Assembly: GCA_013187285.1 (NCBI GenBank)
Contig: JABMIG010000017.1
Location: forward strand, 195,848 to 259,847
Direction of reading: 5' to 3'
Source: Cyclotella cryptica
Lineage: Eukaryota; Bacillariophyta; Thalassiosirophyceae; Thalassiosirales; Thalassiosiraceae
Length of the DNA stretch: 64,000 nucleotides
Part shown: positions 55,140 to 64,000 of the stretch, in pieces
Numbering within the stretch: position 1 is the first letter of the stretch
How the letters are laid out: every line of letters starts with the position of its first letter
Notes under the pieces: generated by a model
What the model saw: the letters and a program-made list of their open reading frames with translations, nothing else
Database searches by the model: none
Told to the model about the DNA's origin: nothing
Program-made: the position numbers and the translations under genes

Positions 55140-56700
55140 ACCTGGCCAATGCTGTTGACGACTTCAAAACTGGCCGATTCCTCTTGGCTTTTCGCAAACT
55201 CGAATCCCAAGTTGAGCATGCTCTTGCAGTGTTAGACCCCAACAGCGGCAAGCAACTCAACTACCGCCAACTTCTACAACACCCCAAATACAAAGTTGCA
55301 TGGAGCCGTTCCGCCGCCGATGAATTCGGTCGCCTTGCACAAGGTGTTGGTGATCGAGTCAAAGGCACTGACACCATACACTTCATCCACGAACGGGATG
55401 TCCCACGTCATTGGCGTAAAGACGACACCTACGGCAGTTTTGTTTGCACCGTCCGGCCGGAAAAGGCTGATCCCAACCGCACATGTTTCGTCGCTGGCGG
55501 AGACAAATGCAACTACCCCTACGAAGTCGCCACACCCATATCTGAAATGTTAGTGGCAAAAATTTTGTTTCACAGCGTTATTTCTACCCCGGGTGCCCGT
55601 TTCATGACCATGGACATATCCAACTTCTACCCCATGACCCCCCTCATGTGCCCCGAATACATCTGAATCAAACTCTTTGACCTGCCCGATGAAATCATGA
55701 CCCAATACAACCTCGCAGACAAAGCCACCCCCAAAGGCATGGTTTTTATTGCTGTCACCTGAGGCATGTACGGCTTTCCACATGCCGGCATTTTAGTGAA
55801 TGAATTACTCAAAAAGCGCCTTAACCAACACGGATACTTCCAAAGCAAGTATGTCCCTGGCCTCTGGCGTCATTGAACCCGGCCCATTCAATTCGTTCTC
55901 ACCGTTGACGACTTTGGGGTAAAATATGTGGGACGCGAACATGCCAAGCACCTTTACAAGGTGCTCTGCAACCACTACCAAGTGACAACGGATTGGACTG
56001 GTGAACGCTACATCGGCATTCATTTACACTGGAACTACAATGCGCGCCACGTGCACCTTTTCATGCCTGGGTACGTTCAAAAAGCCCTCATCATATTTCG
56101 ACACCAAGCGCGGTGTCGCCAAAACCAACCTTACCCACACACACCGGTCAAGTATGGTGCTAAAAAGCAATATGCCAAGACACCCTCCACTGCGCCCCTC
56201 CTCAACAAACATGGTAAAAAGTTCATCCAACAGGTCTGTGGAAAATTTCTGTTCTATGGCAGAGCAGTTGACAGCACCCTTCTCGTCCCACTCAGCGCCA
56301 TCGCCTCCCAGTCCTCCGCACCCACCACCAACACCCTCAAACACACACGTCAACTCCTCGACTATCTCGCTACACAAGAGGACGCCGTTCTCACATACAA
56401 ACGCAGCGACATGAAGCTCGCCATCCATGGTGATGCCAGTTACCTCAGCGAACCCAAAGCACGCAGTCGCGCCGGAGGGCATTTTTTCCTCTCTTTCGAC
56501 GAAACCATCCCACACAATAACGGCGCCATACTCAACATCCCCCACATCATCAAGAATGTCATGTCATCTGCCATCGAAGCCGAACTTGCTGCCTTATACA
56601 TCATGGCTCGTGAAGCCGTCTGCATTCGCATCATCCTAGAGGAAATGGGACACAAACAAATACAACCGAAACGCGCCAAAGCCATGGACATGCGATTTCA
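55140..56700 (+). pseudogene. Copia reverse transcriptase and RNase H region
   Basis: The RT begins with the usual HPKYKVAWSRSAADEFGRL and RDVPRHWRKDDTYGSFVC, with TMDISNFYP (catalytic Asp) near 55610. RNase H follows with LAIHGDASYLSEPKARSRAG, and SSAIEAELAALYIMAREAV near 56570. Treated as a fossil. Confidence 0.75.
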
Positions 56701-56928
56701 TTGGCTGCATGACTGCGATTGCAGCAACCAATTCAAATTCTACTGGTGCCGCGTCAAGACCAATATGCCGATTATTGGACCAAACACCACTCCGCCACTC
56801 ACCACGTCAACATTCGGGCAGAATTTCTCACACCTCTCATTGTCCTCAAAATGTTTCAGCAAAAGCACAACTCTAAGACTCCTACTGCTGTGGCTGCATA
56901 ATGCACACCATTTGCACTTGCAAGGGTG

Positions 56929-57125
56929 TGATGATACTACTATCCCTACTGAGTATGTACAGTACTCTCCTATTACGTAACACGTAAAGCAAGCACAAAA
57001 GTGCCCAGCACCGCTGATTGTTTTACGCCCAGTGCCCAACACCACAGATTGTTTAACCAGCCATAAAATAGGAAAACGGAATTTATGACTGCTAACCACC
57101 ATGGCCTAGTAGCGCAGCTTCCCTA
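56929..57125 (+). repeat. 3' LTR of the plus-strand copia element
   Basis: 197 bp, partner of 51072-51266, followed by the target duplication GGTAG. Confidence 0.9.
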
Positions 57126-57211
57126 GGTAGGTCTCTAAGAGTTTCTTGGAATTCCATGGAAGAAGGAAATGGAGTTCTATCTCTTTCTAAGAGATTCTAT
57201 TTTCTTGATGT

Positions 57212-57712
57212 TGACATGAGCCAAGGATACCTACTGGTACTCCTGACCCTTCCTGGGCCCAAGAACAGGTCCCATGGGTACAAAGACAAATAGGAATTCT
57301 ACTAACTAAGGGTAGGATCCCACCAAATAGAAACAGGACTCATTAACAAGACTATTGAGTCCTGCAGGGCTTATTACTAAAGACCACTGAGTCCTGGGGG
57401 ACCCATTGGCAGGATTACATCTACAGCCTAATCCAGAATCCACTGGATTCAGGTTGGCATGCAAGAATGCATGTACAGCCCAAACCAGGTGCATGTACAC
57501 CCAGTTTGGCATGCATGAATCCAATAGGATGCATCAAAATCTAACATCCTCGAATTACATGCAAAATGCATGATAAACTAGAGAGGACTACCATGAGGCA
57601 GTCCTCATTTTCAATCAGTTTTTTAGCTCATAAATTAAATCTTCAGACAACTGGAACATCTTTTCTACTTCGTTTATCTACAACTACTTTTCGATTACTT
57701 CGGCTTAGGTCA
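57212..57712 (+). repeat. 5' LTR of the gypsy element
   Basis: 501 bp, almost identical to 62822-63323. Confidence 0.95.
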
Positions 57713-57831
57713 CTATCGTACGATAGCCAAACTCGGTAAGTTGCTCGCATCTCAACCACACGAAGGCTCATCCCGACGACCCACAGGCGGTCGAACAAAA
57801 GCAAGGTCTACCACGCAGAGTACTACGTTCA

Positions 57832-59323
57832 TTGCACGTCACCGTGCGAACGATTTTTCTTAGTCCACCAAGGAGTTCCTACAAGAAGCTCTTCTTAGGC
57901 ACTAGCCTAGGTGAAAAACTACGAGCCATGTCCTCCGTGAAAGCGATTCCCGAAGGGCTTAAGTGGGTAGAGTGCGAACGTGGCGTTGGAGGGAAGAACT
58001 CCCCCATACGTTACATTCCTGAGCAGGATCCCGTGCAGGATGCCCTCGCGAAGGACAAAAAGACCACCTATTTCAAGCTGACTCTCCCCAATACGGGAAA
58101 CGAGTTAAAGGTGGCAGTATGGGCGTCCGGGACTCCCGAGCAGTTTCTACTGCATGTACGCTCCGCGATTCACGCGTGCAAGCAGATGGGGCTTGACGCG
58201 GACTTCGCGGCAGCCGAGAAGGCTGTTGAAACAGCCAAGATTGAGGCTGAACTAGCCAAGCAGGAGTACGTGATGGTGCGTAATGCTGAAAAAAGAAGAA
58301 GGGCAATAAACAAGAGGCGCCCGGTACGACTACCGAGGCTGTTTCACCTGCCCTAGTAGAAGCCAAAGCCGCGTATGACAAGGCTTTGAAAGCTCTAGAG
58401 GATGCGGCTTCGCCGTCGCAACGGCTGGAGCGAAGCCCTTCGAGCTTTATGGAAACCTCCTCTCCGACGAGGCACGTCAGCCTTGGGAGAAGATCATCAA
58501 GGCCCAAGTGACTAAAGCTCCTTGGGAAGACATCAAGGGAGTGCCGCACACGGAGACTCCCACGAAGACTTGGAACTCGTTTCACGAGTGCGTCACGTTT
58601 CACCTACTGCAGGTGTTCCGTCATGACGCGGGTGAGGCCCTCAAGTATTACATCACGAATACGCTGAAAAAGCCCAACCGGGTTTCGATTCGTCAGTTTT
58701 TTGTCTTAGTAGAACAGCTCAACAGCTACCTCGAGACATTGCCCTGCCTGTATTACAGCCCGAAGGCTAATCAGGCGACCAAGAAAGTATTGCCTCTTGA
58801 TGACGCTGACCTTGCGACTCATCTATTGCGCATGTGTCCAGCCAAGTGGCAAACCCAGTATGACCTCACAGAGAATACCACTCCAGTCAGTACTAGGGCC
58901 CTACTATTGGTCCTAGAGAATATCGAGAACAATGCGGAACTCGACAACAAGCCCGCTAGCACGACCAAGGCAAAAGGGGCTGATACAAAGCGGAAGATGG
59001 AGTCGATGGACTCCCGCATCCCCAAGAAGCCCAAGAAGGTGGGCTGGACCGAAAAGCACTGTGTACTATGCAAGAAACATGGGGGGCCGCACAAAAGTCA
59101 CAATACGCGTGACTGCCGTCGCTATAACAAGGACGGTACTCCTATCAAGAAGAATGGGGGCGCAGGTAAGCCCGGTTCAAAAGAAAGGAAACCGGAGGGT
59201 GCGAACTTCGCCCAGATAGTCCGGGCGGAGTTGAAGAAAGCTCTCCGCAAGAAGTCTAGTAAGCGCAAGAAATGTTGCGCTTATGACTCGGAAAGTGACA
59301 GCGACTCCGACGACAGTTCGTGA
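57832..59323 (+). pseudogene. Gypsy gag region
   Basis: Contains MSSVKAIPEGLKWVECERGV, then a long helical stretch (DFAAAEKAVETAKIEAELAK), a core with FLLHVRSAIHACKQMG and RQFFVLVEQLNSYLETLPCL, and a C-x2-C-x-H-type finger (CVLCKKHGGPHKSHNTRDC near 59060-59115) with a basic and Ser/Asp-rich end. Treated as a fossil. Confidence 0.7.
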
Positions 59324-59539
59324 AGGTGCGGGTCGGATAGCACTGGGGAATTACGTAGATGTAAGAAACGTAAATTAAATACTGCAATTGACAGTTACAC
59401 TACCCCCAGTCCGAGTAAAGCTATCCTGACTAATAAAAGTCAAAATTCAAAATCAATTAAATCAACTGTCACAAAAACCAAGATATCAAAAAAATCTTGT
59501 TCCGAGACAAAAAATCCCAAATTAAAAATTCGAAATAAG

Positions 59540-61100
59540 ATGAAGTCAACGACATCATCCAACTTAAAAAAATCTTACGACAAAAAAGTTGTCAGTAATA
59601 AAACACAACATACTGAGGCTGATGTGGACATGCCCAGTGTAAATTACAATATTAATCACAAACAGGAAGTGATTACAACAAACACCAAGGATCGCCTCGG
59701 TGTCACGGCATTAGTTGCCATAATGGAACCAGCGACTGAAAGTCAATCCGGCAGAGCTTACAAACAACCTCTGCGGAGTCACCCCAGTAACAAAATTAAA
59801 GTCCTACTGGACTCTGGGTCTGATGGAGACCTTATTTTCCTTCCTAAAGGAAAAGACAAGCCTTTTCCCTACCTGACTAGGCAGGTGCCAAAGTCTTGGC
59901 ATACGTCAAATGGGAGCTTCCAGACAACTGGAAGAGGTAGGATCAGAGTCAAATTCTTTGAATACTCCCATTCCAAGGAGTACCTTCTACAACCCGATGT
60001 TGTGGAATACAAGGAAGATGACATGACCAAACCAGGGTTTGACCTCATTCTTGGCAGTAATACCTTGAAAGAGTTAGGAATTGTCCTAGACTTTCGGACA
60101 AAAGAAATTACCGTGGATGACATCTCACTGCCAATGAGAGACATCAACAAACTCAAAACAAGAGCTACTGTGGAAAAAGCTTGGACTATGAACAATAGCA
60201 TCTACCAAGAGACATCCAAGGAACCACAGAGTACTCTGGAGGCAACAAAACGCCTCATCAAAATACTAGACGCTAAGTATGAAAAAGCGGATCTCAGGGC
60301 AATTGTCAGAGACAACTGCACACACCTAAGTGGCCCAGAACAAGCAAGGTTACTGGAGCTCCTACAAGAGTTCGAGGAGTTATTTAGCGGGAAACTAGGC
60401 CGGTCTCCCTCCAGTTAAAGGAAGGAGCACAGCCATACCATGGCAGGCCTTTTCCCATACCCAAGAAGCACATAGAAATAACAAAAAGAGAGGTACAACG
60501 ACTATGTGACTTAGGGGTACTCAAATGGCAAGATGATTCTGAGTGGGCATCACCCACATTCATCATACCCAAGAAAGACAACACCGTATGGGTTGTCAGC
60601 GATTTTAGGGAAGTAAATAAACGGATAGTGAGAAAACCGTTTCCTATTCCCAAAATCAGCACTGTTCTACAAGAACTCGAAGGCTTTACATATGCCACAG
60701 CCCTTGACCTAAATATGGGCTATTATACCATTAGATTGGATCCAGATGCGTCCAAAATATGCACCATTATCTTTCCGTGGGGTAAGTACTCTTACCTACG
60801 GTTACCAATGGGCGTTGCATGTTCTCCCGACATCTTCCAGGCTAAGATGTCTGAGCTAATGGCAACCCTTGAGTTCGTGCGAACTTATCTTGATGATTTA
60901 CTATGCATCAGCAAGGGAAACCTAGAAGATCACCTTACTAAACTTAGAAGGGTCTTCATTAGGTTGCGAGACGCAGGCTTGACCGTCAATGCACGCAAGT
61001 CGTCCTTCTGTGCCGTGGAGACAGAATACCTAGGATATGTGCTATCCAGAGATGGTATAAAACCACAACCAAAAAGGTACAGGCAATCCTCGCATTAACA
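59540..61100 (+). pseudogene. Gypsy protease and reverse transcriptase region
   Basis: The protease site is VLLDSGSDGDLIF near 59810. The RT follows with WVVSDFREVNKRI (about 60590), TALDLNMGYYTIRLD (about 60700), the RLPMGVACSPDIFQAKM block, and the active-site box YLDDLLCIS near 60887. Treated as a fossil. Confidence 0.85.
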
Positions 61101-61139
61101 CCGCCTCAAAATGTTAAACAGCTCCGTAGGTTTCTAGGC

Positions 61140-61619
61140 ATGGTCCAGTACTACAGAGACATTTGGGCGAGACGCAGTGAAATACTTGCACCATTAACCA
61201 ACTTAGTTGGTGAATGTGGACACACCAAAGTCACAAGGGCTAACAAAACCAAGAAAAAGCCGTGGCATTGGGATGACATCCATCAGCAAGCATTTGACAC
61301 TGTAAAGGCAACTATCGCTCGCGATGTTACCTTGGCCTACCCTGACTATTCCCAGGGATTTGAGATTTACACAGATAGTTCAAAATTTCAATTGGGCGCT
61401 GTGATTACTCAAAACAACAGGCCGCTGGCGTTCTTCAGTAGAAAACTGAGTCAGGCGCAGCAAAAATATAGCGTGACCGAACAAGAATTACTGGCCATAG
61501 TAGAAACACTAAAAGAGTTCAAAGGCATGCTTTGGGGACAACAGATTCTGGTCTACACTGACCACAAAAATCTAATGCAGGATGCTCTAGGTCTGACCTC
61601 TGATCGAGTGTACCGCTAG
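61140..61619 (+). pseudogene. Gypsy RNase H region
   Basis: Starts with the connecting MVQYYRDIWARRSEILAPLT stretch. The RNase H has the catalytic IYTDSSKFQLGAVITQ, RPLAFFSRKLSQAQQKYSVT with the Glu in TEQELLAIV, and VYTDHKNLMQ. Treated as a fossil. Confidence 0.85.
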
Positions 61620-61652
61620 AGGTTACTCTTAGAAGAGTATGGCCCCACCATC

Positions 61653-62792
61653 GTGTATATCAAAGGCATCCACAACACCGTTGCGGACGCCATCTCACGA
61701 CTGGACTATGGACCCGTCACAGATGACAGGTCAACCTGGATGACTTTCGCCCAGTGTTGGTGCTACCACAACACCTCACAGCCAGAAGCATCCCTAGCAT
61801 CCACCCAGGAATCCATGAACCAGGTGTTTGCTAATCGCAACGAAGAGGACTCCATCTATCCCCTCACAACCAGAGAGATAGCGGAGGCACAACAAGAAGA
61901 TGAAAGCCTACTAAACAAAGGCTACTCAACTCAATTAGTTGAGAATATTAAAGTACTCTGCAAGGATGGCAAAATGGTTATTCCAACAAGCCTCCAACAC
62001 CGTGCGGTAGCTTGGTTTCACCACTACCTACAGCACCCCGGGACTAAACGTCTTGAAGAAACTCTTCGTCTGTCGATGTATTGGAAAGGTCTAAGAACGA
62101 CAGTCCAATCACACGTCAAAAAGTGTCACAGTTGCCAGGTGAACAAACGCAGGCAGATAAAATACGGGAAACTGCCAACAAAACTTGCAATCACCAACCC
62201 CTGGGAGGCTCTATGTGTGGACCTTATAGGACCGTACACCCTCAAGGGCAAGGACAAGACACAAATTGACTTCATGTGCGTCACAATGATCGATCCTGCA
62301 ACAAGCTGGTTCGAAATTGTAGAGTTGCCGGTATCACAGCTCCCGAAGCTTGATATTCCCATGGGTACAAAGGGGCACAAGGGCAAAGACACACATGTCC
62401 AACAACAACAACCCTACTTTGACAAGATGTCAGCAACAGTAGGTAATTTAGTCAATAGGACCTGGTTTAGCCGTTACCCACGTAGTCAATATATTATCTA
62501 CGACAATGGAAGTGAATTTAAACTTCACTTCGAGACCCTCTGTGAATCATATGGTCTGAAGCGTAAGCCAACCAGTGTCAAAAACCCTCAAGCGAACGCA
62601 ATACTCGAGCGGGTGCATCAAACAATCATGGCGATGCTCCGCACAGCTGAATTGGATATGGCCGACACCATCAGCGAGAGTGACATTGCTGACTTTCTCA
62701 CAACTTACGCTTCGTCATTGCTACACCATCTTTTTTTGCTCCTCGCGGTTTTCTTTTTTTCCTCGAGAGGTTTTCTTTTTCGTGAGTATTGA
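61653..62792 (+). pseudogene. Gypsy integrase region
   Basis: Begins with KGIHNTVADAISRL, the end of RNase H. The His/Cys finger is HHYLQHPGTKRLEETL..CHSCQ (about 62020-62130). The core has CVDLIGPYTLKGKDKTQIDF (first Asp), IIYDNGSEFKLHF (second Asp) and NPQANAILERVHQTIM (the Glu). No chromodomain was seen. Treated as a fossil. Confidence 0.85.
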
Positions 62793-62821
62793 CACCTTAT
62801 CGCTCCATTCGTGGGGGCGAG

Positions 62822-63323
62822 TGACATGAGCCAAGGATACCTACTGGTACTCCTGACCCTTCCTGGGCCCAAGAACAGGTCCCATGGGTACAAAGACAAA
62901 TAGGAATTCTACTAACTAAGGGTAGGATCCCACCAAATAGAAACAGGACTCATTAACAAGACTATTGAGTCCTGCAGGGCTTATTACTAAAGACCACTGA
63001 GTCCTGGGGGACCCATTGGCAGGATTACATCTATAGCCTAATCCAGAATCCACTGGATTCAGGTTGGCATGCAAGAATGCATGTACAGCCCAAACCAGGT
63101 GCATGTACACCCAGTTTGGCATGCATGAATCCAATAGGATGCATCAAAATCTAACATCCTCGAATTACATGCAAAATGCATGATAAACTAGAGAGGACTA
63201 CCATGAGGCAGTCCTCATTTTCAATCAGTTTTTTAGCTCATAAATTAAATCTTCAGACAACTGGAACATCTTTTCTACTTCGTTTATCTACAACTACTTT
63301 TCGATTACTTCCGGCTTAGGTCA
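62822..63323 (+). repeat. 3' LTR of the gypsy element
   Basis: 502 bp, partner of 57212-57712, followed by the target duplication GATGT. Confidence 0.95.
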
Positions 63324-63472
63324 GATGTAGAAGCAAATAGATGTCTTTAGATGATGTTCTGGGAAAAATGGAGAATCTTCCGGAAAAACCCAGTAGATGC
63401 TTAAATAAGGGTCATTGGTACGCAAAGGTAAGTACGTACATAAAGTATGCATAGAATGCATATATTCCAACA

Positions 63473-64000
63473 CTCCCTCCCGATGATCCTTGTGAAAGGC
63501 ATAGTAGATCATTGGGCTGTGTATTGACGATGTCAATTTTTGCTCCCTCATTTCCTTGATAAGTTCCATGAGTGGGCTGACGTCACGGAGGGCCATAGAC
63601 ATGGCTATGTACTCAGCTTCGGTCGTGGAGAGCGCAACTTGTGACTGCAACTTGGAGGCCCAAATGACGGGACAGGCTGCATAAAAGACTACCCATCCAC
63701 TCCTAGATTTCGCAGTGCTAGGATCTGTTTCTGTAAACTCCTTGTTCCAATTGCCTGCAAAGTCAGCGTCACAGTAGCATTGGAAGCCTTTGGAAGCATT
63801 TGGCTTGAAGAGAAGGCTGATGTGACATGTGGCTTTTAGGTACTTGACAATGTACACTATTGCCTTGCCATGCTCCTGTCTAGGGTCGGTGGAGTACTTG
63901 GCGACTTGGTGCACTGCATACATGATGTCCGATCTGGTAGTTTGGCCGAGGTAGTTCAATTCGCCCACGGCTGAGCGGTAATTGAAGTTCCCTTGAAATT
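63473..64000 (-). pseudogene. Copia RNase H region of the minus-strand element, runs off the window
   Basis: Reads MGELNYLGQTTRSDIMYAVH, CYCDADFAGNW (catalytic Asp), SRSGWVVFYAACPVIWASKL and VALSTTEAEYIAMS, the standard end of a Ty1/copia polyprotein. The rest of the element lies to the right. Treated as a fossil. Confidence 0.85.

Larger units (their letters stand above)
51072..57125 (+). mobile_element. Ty1/copia element (CoDi-like), 6.05 kb, broken
   Basis: Two LTRs (51072-51266 and 56929-57125) enclose gag and pol in copia order: gag, protease, integrase, RT, RNase H. The 5-bp target duplication GGTAG lies at 51067-51071 and 57126-57130. The LTRs start TGATGATAC and end CTTCCCTA; by eye they differ at about 12 positions plus one small indel, about 6%, so the copy is middle-aged. 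Several breaks, about four or five, are present. It sits inside the LTR of the minus-strand copia element. The C-rich coding sequence contrasts with the AT-rich surroundings. Confidence 0.88.
57212..63323 (+). mobile_element. Ty3/gypsy element, 6.1 kb, very young
   Basis: The LTRs (57212-57712 and 62822-63323) begin TGACATGAGCC and end GGTCA. By eye they differ by one substitution and one 1-base indel in about 500 bp. The 5-bp target duplication GATGT lies at 57207-57211 and 63324-63328. The order gag, protease, RT, RNase H, integrase is that of Ty3/gypsy. A G-rich tract (GTGGGGGCGAG) precedes the 3' LTR. It looks nearly whole, with perhaps two or three breaks. It sits inside the LTR of the minus-strand copia element and is the youngest layer of the nest. 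Confidence 0.92.
51060..64000 (-). mobile_element. Minus-strand Ty1/copia element, 3' end only, split by two insertions
   Basis: From the right edge of the window the minus strand gives the end of a copia polyprotein, then a purine tract (GGGAGGGAG) and the LTR start TGTTGGAATATATGC at 63472. The LTR continues leftward to 63329, is broken by the gypsy element, goes on from 57211 to 57131, is broken by the second copia element, and seems to end with CCAGTTACA at 51071-51060. Together this is about 237 bp, a normal copia LTR length. The 5' part of the element lies outside the window. It is the oldest layer of the nest. Confidence 0.75.

Overview
The window looks like nuclear DNA of a diatom, or at least of an alga with a red-derived complex plastid. 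The strongest sign is a light-harvesting protein of the RedCAP type that starts with a signal peptide ending in an ASA-F site, the plastid-targeting motif of diatoms. The other host genes are ordinary eukaryotic ones with short GT-AG introns (about 66 to 370 nt). The rest is AT-rich repeat sequence containing Ty1/copia, Ty3/gypsy, tyrosine-recombinase (DIRS/Ngaro-like), hAT, pogo-like and Harbinger-like elements. The genus cannot be told from the sequence alone.

Layout. 1-8.9 kb is mostly repeat debris: the left arm of a long inverted repeat, a hAT-type MITE, a degraded repeat-family ORF and a pogo-like transposase fragment. The host genes lie in two islands. Island 1 (8.9-12.9 kb) holds the RedCAP gene (+) and nucleoside diphosphate kinase (-). 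It is bracketed by two inverted copies of a 2.4-2.6 kb repeat (430-3035 and 13197-15603). Island 2 (17.2-22.7 kb) is compact: a 2-oxoglutarate/Fe(II) oxygenase (+), SAICAR synthetase of purine synthesis (-), a TLDc-domain protein (+) and an ECHDC3-like enoyl-CoA hydratase (-). Their 3' ends converge with gaps of about 112 and 74 bp, and the two middle genes share a 452-bp divergent promoter region.

From 23 kb onward the window is almost all mobile DNA. There is a 0.7-kb MITE, then a young 7.2-kb tyrosine-recombinase retrotransposon on the minus strand. Next comes a 5.5-kb structure of two inverted ~1.25-kb arms around two unrecognised ORFs, with one arm split by another MITE. Further on are a hAT remnant with exact 8-bp target duplications, a PIF1-like helicase fragment and a Harbinger-like transposase. 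The last 13 kb is a nested set: the 3' LTR of a minus-strand copia element was split by a second copia element (51.07-57.13 kb) and by a very young gypsy element (57.21-63.32 kb).

The host genes do not form one pathway. NDK and SAICAR synthetase both belong to nucleotide metabolism but are not neighbours. The best leads for something undescribed are the inverted-arm structure at 33.97-39.51 kb with its two unknown ORFs, and the long inverted repeat around the RedCAP/NDK island. All intron borders were chosen by eye from splice signals, reading phase and family conservation.
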